From Lacrimispora sphenoides JCM 1415 (GTDB lineage: Bacteria > Bacillota > Clostridia > Lachnospirales > Lachnospiraceae): a stretch of 64,000 bases of DNA. The position numbers and the translations under genes were made by a program. This document shows, in pieces, positions 44,045 through 52,241 of the stretch. Under the pieces are notes generated by a model. That model was not told the DNA's origin. It was given only the letters and a program-made list of their open reading frames with translations, and did no database searches. Within the stretch, counting starts at the first letter, position 1. Every line of letters begins with the position of its first letter. Location: positions 558,001 to 622,000 of the forward strand of contig NZ_LT630003.1 of the NCBI RefSeq assembly GCF_900105615.1. The letters are read 5' to 3'.

Positions 44045-44707
44045 ATGGAAATTGACCATATTTACATATGTACAGAAATTAAAGCACCATCAGGAGATTT
44101 ACTTGTGGAATTTGGACTTGTAGAAGGTTCTTCAAATACACACCCTGGACAAGGGACTGCAAATAGGAGATTTTATTTTCATAATTTAATGTTGGAACTT
44201 TTGTGGATTGAAAATTTAGAAGAAGTGCAAAGTGAACGAACAAAGCCAATGAGATTGTTTGAGCGATGTGAATTGACTTCAGATAAGGTTTCTCCTTTTG
44301 GAATTGGATTCAGACCTACAAAGGAAAAAGACGAAACAGCACCATTTCCATCATGGGATTATCATCCTATTTATTTGCCGGATTTTCTTAAAATTCAAGT
44401 GGCTGATAATACACCTTTGAGCGAGCCAATGTATTTTTATCTATCTTTTGCTATGCGACAAGATAAAGTTTCCGATGATAAAAGAGAACCGATGGAACAT
44501 AAAGTTCCTTTAAAAGAAGTAACAAATGTAAAAATACATGTAAATCAGGATATTTCATTATCGGCTTCTGCTTACATTCTAAATCAACTTCATGATTTAT
44601 CAATTGAAAACGATAAAGAACATTTTATAGAGTTAGAATTTGATAATGGAACAATAAATCAATCGAAAGATTTTAGACCGAATTTACCTTTATTAATTAA
44701 GTGGTAA
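44045..44707 (+). CDS. VOC/glyoxalase-like hypothetical protein
   Basis: A 220-aa soluble protein. The N-terminus EIDHIYICTEI, followed by LVEFGLVEGSSNTHPGQGTANRR and then FYFHNLMLELLWIENLEEV, has the strand-His-strand-Glu pattern of vicinal-oxygen-chelate proteins (glyoxalase-like domain). The second half has no motif I can name. AAGGATGAG precedes the ATG. The coding sequence is markedly more AT-rich than the surrounding genes, which hints at separate ancestry. A terminator follows at 44754. Enzymatic role unknown. Confidence 0.6.
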   Translation: MEIDHIYICTEIKAPSGDLLVEFGLVEGSSNTHPGQGTANRRFYFHNLMLELLWIENLEEVQSERTKPMRLFERCELTSDKVSPFGIGFRPTKEKDETAPFPSWDYHPIYLPDFLKIQVADNTPLSEPMYFYLSFAMRQDKVSDDKREPMEHKVPLKEVTNVKIHVNQDISLSASAYILNQLHDLSIENDKEHFIELEFDNGTINQSKDFRPNLPLLIKW

Positions 44708-44753
44708 TTATATTTATAAAAAGAATTCTATAAAATAAGGATAATTGGATCGG

Positions 44754-44802
44754 ATACCGGTGGGATGCTCTTGTGAAAGGGGGCGTTATCACCGGTATTT
44801 TT
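44754..44802 (+). terminator. terminator after the VOC gene
   Basis: ATACCGGTG pairs with CACCGGTAT (perfect nine bp) around a ~27-base loop with its own partial structure, followed by TTTT. Confidence 0.65.
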
Positions 44803-44880
44803 GTGATGCGTGCCAATGGATCTTGACTCAAAATTGCACTTGATGATCTCCTGTAAAATATTAAATCTTAATAAAAATAA

Positions 44881-44909
44881 TTGACACATCGTTTAATCAG
44901 ATGTAGAAT
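44881..44909 (+). promoter_or_regulatory. sigma-A promoter for the MarR-ABC operon
   Basis: TTGACA (44881-44886), 17-base spacer, TAGAAT (44904-44909). The predicted start is at about 44916, directly before the palindrome described next. Confidence 0.8.
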
Positions 44910-44927
44910 GATAAACATTGAAAATTG

Positions 44928-44940
44928 TTAACATTGTTAA
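44928..44940. promoter_or_regulatory. MarR operator candidate
   Basis: TTAAC-ATT-GTTAA is a perfect inverted repeat just past the predicted transcription start. An AACATTG is repeated 14-20 bases upstream (44914-44920). Placement suits autorepression by the MarR protein encoded next. Confidence 0.6.
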
Positions 44941-44965
44941 GTGAAGAAAATAGGGGGGTTTTATA

Positions 44966-45454
44966 GTGAAGGATGGACAGGAAGAGTACATAAAGAAGTT
45001 TAAAACGGAATTAGCGATGATGATGGGAAGAAAGCAAAGCCTCCATAGAAACTGTATTCCGGAAGGCGTCACGCGCAGCGAATTCTTTGCACTGCATCAA
45101 ATATGGACCGGTATGAATGAGAATCCGGAAAAGAAGGGGATTCATGTATCTGATTTGGCCAAGAGGATGAATATTGCATTGTCGGCAACATCCCGGATGC
45201 TGAATTCTCTGGAGGAAAGGGGCTTGATATACAGAGAAATAGATCCCAAAAGCCGCAGAAATATCTGTGTTTCCTTAACGGAAGATGGAGAAACTCTATG
45301 GAAGAAGTGCTCGGGAGGTATGAGTGACCTTCTGGAGCGGGTAGTGATTGGCATGGGAGAAGAGGATGCATGTAAATTAATTGAATTGTGGAAAAAGTTC
45401 ACAGATCTAATGGAGAAAGAAGTGGATTTAATGATGAAAGAAAAGGATATGTGA
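44966..45454 (+). CDS. MarR-family transcriptional regulator
   Basis: A 162-aa winged-helix regulator. The recognition region is HVSDLAKRMNIALSATSRML near residue 60, and the wing is YREIDPKSRRNICVSLTEDG near 93, where the family's DxR motif appears as DPKSRR. Its gene is directly upstream of two ABC exporter genes and two adaptors, and it has a palindrome over its own promoter. It is therefore probably the drug-responsive repressor of the efflux operon. The start appears to be a GTG in the context ATAGTGAAGGATGG after AGGGGGG. Confidence 0.9.
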   Translation: MKDGQEEYIKKFKTELAMMMGRKQSLHRNCIPEGVTRSEFFALHQIWTGMNENPEKKGIHVSDLAKRMNIALSATSRMLNSLEERGLIYREIDPKSRRNICVSLTEDGETLWKKCSGGMSDLLERVVIGMGEEDACKLIELWKKFTDLMEKEVDLMMKEKDM

Positions 45455-45561
45455 GGAATAAAGTAGATTGCAGAGGATAAAGACAGATTTAGAAAAGACA
45501 GACAGATCTACAAAACGTTTGAAAAAAAGTATTAGAGATGAAAGGAAAGGAGGGAATAAAT

Positions 45562-47292
45562 GTGAAAATATTTTTTCGGTATTTTAAGCCATATATTTTA
45601 TTTTTAGCAGTGTCTGTAGCACTGTTATATAGTCAGGCTACTTGTGACTTATCACTTCCTGATTTCATGTCTGATATTGTAAATAAAGGAATTACAACGG
45701 GCAACACCTCTTACATTTTGAAAGTGGGATTTCAAATGTTAGGCATTGCCCTTATTAGTGCCTGTTGTACGATCTTAGTAGGTTTCATCGCCGCCAGAAT
45801 AGCGGCCGGTGTCAGCCGGGATATGCGCCAGGACATTTTCACGAAAATAGAGAGCTTTTCCAATACAGAGCTGGAGAAATACTCTACCTCTTCCCTGATC
45901 ACAAGGACAACAAACGATATCACCCAGATCCAGCAGTTGATCGTTATGGTGATCCGAATTGTATTTTACGCACCGATCATGGGAGTTGGAGGCGTGATCC
46001 ATGCACTGGACAAAAACAAATCAATGTCATGGATTATTGCACTTTCTGTGGCGTTATTGTTAGTAGTGGTTTTCAGTATGCTTGCAGTTGTTATGCCAAG
46101 TTTTCAATTTGTTCAAAAGCTCATTGACCGATTAAACCTGGTAGTAAGAGAAAGCCTGGAAGGAACGCTGGTGATCAGGGCATTTAACACCCAGCGTTTT
46201 GAGGAAAAACGGTTTGAAAAGGTGAATGCAAGGCTGACTGAGACAAATTTGTTTGTCAATAGAGTCACCTCCGGTATGATGCCGGCCATGATGCTGATTA
46301 TGAATCTGACCAATCTACTGATCATATGGGTAGGGTCAAAGGCAGTATCCTCCTTCCGTATGGAGGTGGGAGATATGATGGCTTATATGCAGTACGTTAT
46401 GCAGATCATCATGGCATTTTTGATGATGACCATGATGTTTATTATGATCCCGAGAGCGATCGTTTCCATCAGGCGTGTTGTTGAAGTACTTCAGACGGAA
46501 CCTTCCATTGCAGATCCCAAGGTTGCGGCTGTTATTCCTAAATCTCCCAAGGGGGTTGTGGAATACCGGGATGTATCGTTCCGGTATCCGGATGCAGATG
46601 AGGATGTGTTACATAATATTACGTTTACGGCGATGCCGGGACGTACTACGGCATTTATCGGCGCTACGGGAAGCGGAAAGAGCACGTTAGTGAACTTACT
46701 TCCCAGATTCTACGATGTAACGTCAGGAGAAATCCTGATTGACGGAATAAATATCAAGGATTGGCCCATTCACCAACTACGGGGGATAATCGGATTTGTT
46801 CCCCAAAAAGGGATCCTATTTTCAGGGACAATTGAAAGCAACCTGATGTATGGAGACCGGAAGGCCACCAAGGAACAGATAGAAGAGGCTGCACAAACAG
46901 CTCAGGCTACAGAATTTATCAATTCCAAGGCGGACGGCTTAGAGTCCTCCATTGCCCAGGGAGGGGGAAATGTATCCGGCGGACAAAAACAGCGTCTTTC
47001 CATTGCCCGGGCACTTGTAAAAAGAGCTCCTGTTAACGTATTTGATGACAGCTTTTCTGCTCTGGATTTTAAAACAGATGCAAAGCTTCGGGCGGCCCTT
47101 CGTGAAAAAACCGGTGACAGCGCGATCTTTTTGGTGGCACAGCGCATCAGTACAATTATGAATGCAGACCAGATCATTGTTTTGGAGCATGGAAGGATTG
47201 CCGGAAAAGGAACTCACCGGGAGCTGATGAAAACCTGTGAGGTTTACCGGGAGATTGCATTGTCACAGCTTAGCGAGGAGGAATTGAAATGA
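45562..47292 (+). CDS. ABC exporter half-transporter, degenerate-site subunit
   Basis: A 576-aa membrane-ATPase fusion (type IV exporter fold). Six membrane segments are in residues 1-310 and the nucleotide-binding domain is in 330-576. Walker A is GATGSGKST, the Q-loop GFVPQKGILF, the signature VSGGQKQRLSIAR and Walker B VNVFDDSFSALD. The catalytic Glu after Walker B is replaced by Asp, as in the degenerate half of heterodimeric exporters such as LmrC/BmrC. The GTG at 45562 is seven bases after AGGAGGG; the ATG at 45538 overlaps that site and is less likely. It overlaps the partner gene by four bases. Confidence 0.9.
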   Translation: MKIFFRYFKPYILFLAVSVALLYSQATCDLSLPDFMSDIVNKGITTGNTSYILKVGFQMLGIALISACCTILVGFIAARIAAGVSRDMRQDIFTKIESFSNTELEKYSTSSLITRTTNDITQIQQLIVMVIRIVFYAPIMGVGGVIHALDKNKSMSWIIALSVALLLVVVFSMLAVVMPSFQFVQKLIDRLNLVVRESLEGTLVIRAFNTQRFEEKRFEKVNARLTETNLFVNRVTSGMMPAMMLIMNLTNLLIIWVGSKAVSSFRMEVGDMMAYMQYVMQIIMAFLMMTMMFIMIPRAIVSIRRVVEVLQTEPSIADPKVAAVIPKSPKGVVEYRDVSFRYPDADEDVLHNITFTAMPGRTTAFIGATGSGKSTLVNLLPRFYDVTSGEILIDGINIKDWPIHQLRGIIGFVPQKGILFSGTIESNLMYGDRKATKEQIEEAAQTAQATEFINSKADGLESSIAQGGGNVSGGQKQRLSIARALVKRAPVNVFDDSFSALDFKTDAKLRAALREKTGDSAIFLVAQRISTIMNADQIIVLEHGRIAGKGTHRELMKTCEVYREIALSQLSEEELK

Positions 47293-49124
47293 CAGAGAAA
47301 AAACCATCCAGTTCCCCCATGGGCCCAGGAGGCGGAATGCATAAACCGGAAAGCGCAAAGGACTTTAAAGGAACCATGCTGCACCTGGTCGATTATTTAA
47401 AGCCATATAAAAACTCCGTATTTATCGTAATTCTGTTTGCCAGCTGCTCCTCCGTATTTTCCATTGCAGGACCAAAGATTTTAGGAAAGGCCACGACAAA
47501 GCTGTTTGAAGGCCTGATTGCCTGGGCGGCGGGGACCGGATTATTGACGGATTTCCGGTATATCCGAAACCGTCTGCTGCTTTTGGTTGTGCTTTATCTG
47601 ATATCGGCTGCATTTTCTTACTTGCAGAGTTATATCATGTCCGGCATCAGCATGAAGGTCACTTATGAGCTCAGGAAAAATATTTCGGAGAAAATGAACC
47701 GTCTTCCCCTTAATTATTATGATACAAGAACTCATGGTGAGATTTTATCAAGGATCACCAATGATGTGGATACGGTGAGCCAGACATTGAATCAGAGCTT
47801 GACCCAGATCATTACCTCAGTGACCACACTGGTGGGTATCGTGATCATGATGATATCCATCAGCATCCGGATGACCTTGGTGGCTGTTTTGGTCCTTTTC
47901 GTTTCCATGGGCCTGATTATGGGTGTGGTAAAGAAATCCCAGAAATATTTCCAGAAGCAGCAGGAGAGCCTTGGATATTTAAACGGCCATATTGAAGAAA
48001 TTTACAGCGGCCATAATGTGGTTCAGATATTTAACGGAGAACAGGAAGCAATTGAAAAATTCCGGTCCATCAACCACAAATTATATGGATCAGCCTGGAA
48101 ATCCCAGTTTTTATCAGGTATGATGATGCCCATCATGACCTTTGTCAGCAACTTAGGCTATGTCGGTGTCTGTTTATTAGGCGGATATCTAACGGTAGAA
48201 AAGGTAATCGAGATTGGAGACGTTCAGGCATTTATCCAATACATGAGATCCTTTATGCAGCCCATTTCCCAGATTGCCAACGTATCCAATACACTGCAGT
48301 CCACAGCAGCAGCTGCTGAGCGTGTATTTGAGTTTTTAGATGAGCAGGATGAGGTGCCGGAAAACGAGGCGCCGATCCAGCTGCAGGAGATCCAGGGAAA
48401 TGTGGAATTTAAAAACGTTAATTTTGGTTATTCGCCCAATACAATGATCATCCACGATTTCTCTTCCGCCATAAATGCCGGCCAGATGGTCGCCATCGTA
48501 GGTCCTACTGGAGCGGGTAAAACAACGGTGGTGAAATTGCTGATGAGATTTTACGAATTAAATGCCGGTCATATTTTGATCGACGGTCATGACACCCTTG
48601 ACTTTACAAGAGGGTACTTACGATCCATGTTCGGTATGGTGCTTCAGGAAACATGGCTGTATAATGCAACCGTAATGGATAATATCCGGTATGGAAATTT
48701 TGATAAAACAGATGAAGAAGTCATGGAGGCGGCAAAAGCGGCTCACTGTGATGAATTCATCCGGTCATTGCCGGGTGGCTATCATATGGTGATCAACGAG
48801 GAATCCAGTAACCTGTCCCAGGGGCAAAAGCAGCTTTTGACGATTGCCAGGACGATTTTAGCGGATCCAAAGATCTTGATACTGGATGAAGCAACCAGTT
48901 CCATTGATACAAGAACAGAAGTCTTGATCCAAAAGGCCATGGGTAAATTAATGCAGGGCAGAACCAGCTTTGTAATCGCCCACCGCCTTTCCACCATTCG
49001 GGATGCAGACTTGATTCTGGTAATGAAGGACGGCGATATCATAGAACAGGGTAATCATGAATCGTTGTTGGAAAAGAAAGGATTTTATGCAGATCTGTAC
49101 CACAGTCAGTTTGCAGATCAATAA
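47289..49124 (+). CDS. ABC exporter half-transporter, consensus catalytic subunit
   Basis: A 611-aa partner of the preceding protein. After a cytoplasmic Gly/Pro-rich N-terminus it has six membrane segments (about 35-330). Its nucleotide-binding domain carries Walker A GPTGAGKTT, signature LSQGQKQLLTIAR and Walker B ILILDEATSSID with the catalytic Glu intact. The LSQGQ signature is the non-canonical one, so the full catalytic site pairs this Walker B with the partner's SGGQ signature. This matches heterodimeric multidrug or peptide exporters. Substrate unknown. Confidence 0.91.
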   Translation: MTEKKPSSSPMGPGGGMHKPESAKDFKGTMLHLVDYLKPYKNSVFIVILFASCSSVFSIAGPKILGKATTKLFEGLIAWAAGTGLLTDFRYIRNRLLLLVVLYLISAAFSYLQSYIMSGISMKVTYELRKNISEKMNRLPLNYYDTRTHGEILSRITNDVDTVSQTLNQSLTQIITSVTTLVGIVIMMISISIRMTLVAVLVLFVSMGLIMGVVKKSQKYFQKQQESLGYLNGHIEEIYSGHNVVQIFNGEQEAIEKFRSINHKLYGSAWKSQFLSGMMMPIMTFVSNLGYVGVCLLGGYLTVEKVIEIGDVQAFIQYMRSFMQPISQIANVSNTLQSTAAAAERVFEFLDEQDEVPENEAPIQLQEIQGNVEFKNVNFGYSPNTMIIHDFSSAINAGQMVAIVGPTGAGKTTVVKLLMRFYELNAGHILIDGHDTLDFTRGYLRSMFGMVLQETWLYNATVMDNIRYGNFDKTDEEVMEAAKAAHCDEFIRSLPGGYHMVINEESSNLSQGQKQLLTIARTILADPKILILDEATSSIDTRTEVLIQKAMGKLMQGRTSFVIAHRLSTIRDADLILVMKDGDIIEQGNHESLLEKKGFYADLYHSQFADQ

Positions 49125-49143
49125 TAGAATGGAGAGAAAAAAT

Positions 49144-49824
49144 ATGCAGGAAAACAAACATATTAATATTGAGGATCAGGAAATAAAGACAGGAACAGGA
49201 AAACTAAAAAAGATCTTAGCTCCCCTGCTGATCATACTGGTGCTTGCCGGATGCGGGGTCGGATATTATATCTATGATTCCAGTGTCTCTTACTTTAAAA
49301 CCGATAATGCAAAAGTAACAGCAAAGCTGTATTCCATAAAAGCAGTAGCAAGTGGCAAGCTTTTATCATGGGATGTGGAAAATGGGGACTTAGTAGAGCA
49401 GGATCAGGTGATGGGGCGGCAGGAGGTTCTTCCTTACATTAGTTCCCCCATTGCAGGAACTGTGGTAAAAAATGACGGAGCCGTGAATCAGACGGTGGCT
49501 CTGGGATCAGAACTGGCGCAGGTAGCCGATACCTCAAATCTATACATAGGGGTAAATGTGGAAGAAACAGATATCATGAAGGTTCACTTAGGACAGCGGG
49601 TGGATGTGAAAATCGATGCATATCCCGGAAAAACCTTTAAGGGGCAGGTGACGGAGATCGACCCGGCCACTCAAACCTATTTTTCCGGTAATATGAGCTT
49701 TAACACCAGCGGGGAATATACAAAAGTGACGCAGCTGATACCAATTAAGGTGACGATTGAAAACGAAGAAGATCTTCCCCTTGTTTTTGGGATGAATGCA
49801 TCTGTTAAAATACATCTGAAATGA
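49144..49824 (+). CDS. HlyD-type membrane-fusion protein, short
   Basis: A 226-aa single-pass membrane protein. Residues 1-28 are cytosolic and basic, the membrane segment is about 29-48 (LLIILVLAGCGVGYYIYDSS core), and a biotinyl-lipoyl-like outer part follows (KLLSWDVENGDLVEQDQVMG, then SSPIAGTVVKNDGAVNQTV). A beta-barrel region ends in FGMNASVKIHLK. No long coiled coil is present. The ATG at 49144 is after GGAGAG. The outer part is close to EmrA/HlyD adaptors. It presumably works with the ABC pair upstream. Confidence 0.82.
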   Translation: MQENKHINIEDQEIKTGTGKLKKILAPLLIILVLAGCGVGYYIYDSSVSYFKTDNAKVTAKLYSIKAVASGKLLSWDVENGDLVEQDQVMGRQEVLPYISSPIAGTVVKNDGAVNQTVALGSELAQVADTSNLYIGVNVEETDIMKVHLGQRVDVKIDAYPGKTFKGQVTEIDPATQTYFSGNMSFNTSGEYTKVTQLIPIKVTIENEEDLPLVFGMNASVKIHLK

Positions 49825-49850
49825 AAAGGGCTTACAGGAGGTCGGAAAAG

Positions 49851-51023
49851 ATGAGAAAATTGATCACAGGTTTTATGGCGATGGCAATGCTGGTGGGCCT
49901 TCTTACCGGATGTGCGGGAGAGAGTAAACAGACTGAGGTAACCGTAGCGGTAGCGAAATCAGGTAAGGATTTGTCCACCATGGTGTGGCAGGGAACCGTG
50001 GAAGCGCTCAGCAGTGTTGATGTGATGCCAAACAGCAATGGAAAAATTTTAGAGATCCCGGTAAAGCAAGGGGATCATATAAATGCAGGAGACGTTTTGT
50101 TCCAGGTAGATAATCAGGATGCAAGGCTTCAGCTGGAACAGGCAAAGGCAGGCTACCAGGCAGCAGAAGCCGCTTTTAAAAATGCAGAGAAGGCAAGCCA
50201 GCAAAATACAAGCGTAAGGCCGGCGGAAATTGCCTTTAATACAGCCAGAGATAATTTTAGCCGGCTGGAAGCCTTATATTCCGGCGGAGCTATTTCCCAG
50301 GCAGAATATGAGGGTGCCAAGGCGCAGATGGATTCGGCGTCCGTACAGCTTCAGGCGGCAAGAAACGGGCAGACAGGCAATTATGAGGTCACAAAGGCCC
50401 AGATGGACAGCGCCAGGGCTGCACTGGATATTGTGCAGAAAAAATACGATGACTGCACGGTTACATCACCCTTATCCGGAATGATAACAAATGTTTATGT
50501 GGAAGTTGGTCAAATGGTTTCCCCGCAGGTTAAGGCCATGGCGGTGATTGACGACAGCGGAAAGAAGGTGAAGATTCAGGTGGCCGATATGGACATTGAC
50601 CAGCTGAAAACAGGAATGCCTATGAATGTCAGCCTTCAGTCATTGGGTGAGAGCTGCCAGGGAACGATCTCCGAGATATCCGCAGTCAGCAATGCTTCCA
50701 CAGGGATGTTCACAGTGACCGTACAGCTGGAAGAGGCAAGCAAGGTCAGCTATATTGGCATGACGGCGGATCTAAGGGTGGCCGATAATAAGGAAAACAC
50801 TTCTGTATACATTCCGGCAAAGTGCATCCAGTCCGATGACTCCGGGTCTTTCGTTTATAAGGTTTCAAGTGGAACTGTGGTAAAGACGGCAGTCACAGAG
50901 GGGAAGAAAAAGAACGCTTATTATGAGGTATCCCAGGGTTTGTCCGAAGGGGATGAAGTGGTAATGCAGAGCAGCAGTCCTTTGGAAGACGGCAAAAAGG
51001 TTCATGTACTGACTGTAAAGTAA
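49851..51023 (+). CDS. efflux adaptor lipoprotein (RND/MFP type)
   Basis: A 390-aa periplasmic-adaptor-type protein. The signal peptide ends in a lipobox LLTGC, so the mature protein is membrane-anchored by lipid. A lipoyl half (LEIPVKQGDHINAGDVLFQV), a coiled coil rich in Ala and Gln (residues about 90-210), a lipoyl return (VTSPLSGMITNVYVEVGQMV) and a beta-barrel domain follow. ACAGGAGG precedes the ATG. Such adaptors in Gram-positive bacteria serve ABC-type pumps. It is the last gene of the MarR operon; a terminator follows. Confidence 0.88.
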   Translation: MRKLITGFMAMAMLVGLLTGCAGESKQTEVTVAVAKSGKDLSTMVWQGTVEALSSVDVMPNSNGKILEIPVKQGDHINAGDVLFQVDNQDARLQLEQAKAGYQAAEAAFKNAEKASQQNTSVRPAEIAFNTARDNFSRLEALYSGGAISQAEYEGAKAQMDSASVQLQAARNGQTGNYEVTKAQMDSARAALDIVQKKYDDCTVTSPLSGMITNVYVEVGQMVSPQVKAMAVIDDSGKKVKIQVADMDIDQLKTGMPMNVSLQSLGESCQGTISEISAVSNASTGMFTVTVQLEEASKVSYIGMTADLRVADNKENTSVYIPAKCIQSDDSGSFVYKVSSGTVVKTAVTEGKKKNAYYEVSQGLSEGDEVVMQSSSPLEDGKKVHVLTVK

Positions 51024-51053
51024 ACTGGTATCGGGTAAAAAAACATAAGAAAA

Positions 51054-51104
51054 GCACCGCCTTGTATATGCCTGGCCAGTTAAGCGGGCATGTACAAGCG
51101 GTGC
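51054..51104. terminator. terminator between the convergent efflux and HxlR genes
   Basis: GCACCGC-CTTGTATATGCC pairs with GGCATGTACAAG-CGGTGC, a near-perfect ~18-bp stem with a 13-base loop. It separates the plus-strand efflux operon from the minus-strand HxlR gene and could serve both. Confidence 0.75.
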
Positions 51105-51122
51105 CAGTTTATAGACAAATTA

Positions 51123-51548
51123 TTATAAATCCTCAATGGAATCCTTCTCAAGATTTAACATTTCATGACATTTAGAACAGGGGAAGTTATTGGCGATGCA
51201 GATATCAACATTGCAGGTGGTCGTTTTATTTATGTATGATGCACCCCACTCCATTATTTGAGTCATTACGGGAATAAAGCTCTCTCCAATGCCCGTTATG
51301 GAATACTCTACTTTTGGCGGTACTTCCTTATATACTTCTCTATGAATGAGATTATCTCGTTCCAATTCTTTCAGCTGCTGTACCAGGACCCCGCGGGACA
51401 CATCGGGTATAAGCTTTTGCAGCTCACCAAACCGTCTTGTTTTGCGGCTGACGATCCATAAAATAGTTAATTTCCATTTGCCCATCAATAAATTCTGCGT
51501 TACATTTACGGGACATAATTTGTTTGCATCAAATTTATCAGACATCAA
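51123..51548 (-). CDS. HxlR-family regulator with cysteine-rich C-terminus
   Basis: A 141-aa winged-helix regulator. The N-terminus DANKLCPVNVTQNLLMGKWK shows the conserved redox Cys of the HxlR group (Cys12), and the recognition helix area is SRGVLVQQLKELERDNLIHR. After the usual dimer helix (FIPVMTQIMEWGASYI) a tail of about 35 residues carries four more cysteines (CNVDICIANNFPCSKC). The family commonly senses aldehydes, quinones or oxidants through Cys12; the extra cluster suggests metal or disulfide chemistry. It is divergent from the PPOX gene, with a perfect palindrome between them. Confidence 0.88.
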   Translation of the reverse strand: MMSDKFDANKLCPVNVTQNLLMGKWKLTILWIVSRKTRRFGELQKLIPDVSRGVLVQQLKELERDNLIHREVYKEVPPKVEYSITGIGESFIPVMTQIMEWGASYINKTTTCNVDICIANNFPCSKCHEMLNLEKDSIEDL

Positions 51549-51565
51549 GTTCCGCTCCTTTTCTG

Positions 51566-51587
51566 ATAGTCATATTTTTATGACTAT
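51566..51587. promoter_or_regulatory. HxlR operator candidate
   Basis: ATAGTCATA-TTTT-TATGACTAT is a perfect inverted repeat of nine bases with a four-base centre, 18 bases upstream of the HxlR start codon. The position suits autoregulation. Confidence 0.7.
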
Positions 51588-51606
51588 GTCATAATCCTAT
51601 GCCTAC

Positions 51607-51635
51607 TTGTAAAGCATATCTTATTGCCGTACTAT
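51607..51635 (+). promoter_or_regulatory. promoter of the PPOX gene
   Basis: TTGTAA (51607-51612), 17-base spacer, TACTAT (51630-51635). The HxlR palindrome lies 20 bases upstream, so the regulator may act here as well. Confidence 0.5.
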
Positions 51636-51688
51636 TATATAGCAAAGAAAAACAGCAGTCAATCCCTACGAACATGGAGGATAAGTGA

Positions 51689-52081
51689 GTGAAAGAAGTT
51701 TATGAATTTTTAAAAAAGTGTGAAACATATTATATTGCAACCATGGATGGCGACCAGCCAAGGGTCCGCCCATTTGGCACAGTGGACATATTTGAAGACA
51801 AACTTTATATTCAAACCGGCAAGGTGAAAAAAGTATCAAAGCAGATTCATGCCAACCCGAAAATTGAAATTTCCGGTATGGCTGATGGGAAGTGGATCCG
51901 CATAGAAGCTGCTGCTATTGAGGATGACAGGGTGGAAGCTAGGCAGCATATGCTGGATGCTTACCCCATTCTTAAGAAAAATTATGGGGCTGATGATGGC
52001 AATACCGAGGTTTTTTATCTTAAAAATGCAACCGCAACGATTTCTTCGTTTACGGATGAGCCAAAGGTCATTCAATTTTAA
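51689..52081 (+). CDS. pyridoxamine 5'-phosphate oxidase (PPOX) family protein
   Basis: A 130-aa flavin/haem split-barrel protein. YYIATMDGDQPRVRPFGTVD at about residues 13-32 and GKVKKVSKQIHANPKIEISG near 46-65 are the family's typical stretches. A short acidic C-terminus ends the domain. The GTG start has GGAGG eight bases upstream. Related small proteins act as FMN-dependent reductases or general stress proteins. Divergent from the HxlR regulator, its likely controller. Confidence 0.83.
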   Translation: MKEVYEFLKKCETYYIATMDGDQPRVRPFGTVDIFEDKLYIQTGKVKKVSKQIHANPKIEISGMADGKWIRIEAAAIEDDRVEARQHMLDAYPILKKNYGADDGNTEVFYLKNATATISSFTDEPKVIQF

Positions 52082-52241
52082 CGAAACTACCTGCCCGCAT
52101 TGCCGGGGCCTAATGGTCAATGGAACCATCCAAGATACCGCTACGCACATGCCCGACTGCGAATTGACCGGGCGTGCACAAGGCGGTGTTTTTTTGCTTC
52201 CGGAGATTTTTTGGGGAGACTGGACTAACACCGTTTTTTAA

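Noticed and set aside
49238..49255. Lipobox-like LAGC in the short HlyD protein
   Set aside because: It lies inside a membrane helix about 40 residues from the start, after a long polar N-terminus, so a lipoprotein signal peptide is unlikely.
52082..52241. Zinc-ribbon-like peptide (CPHC, then HMPDC) after the PPOX gene
   Set aside because: No start codon with a ribosome site lies in this frame outside the PPOX gene, and it is short; chance is more likely. The region also holds CGGTGTT/AACACCG (52184-52233), a possible terminator.
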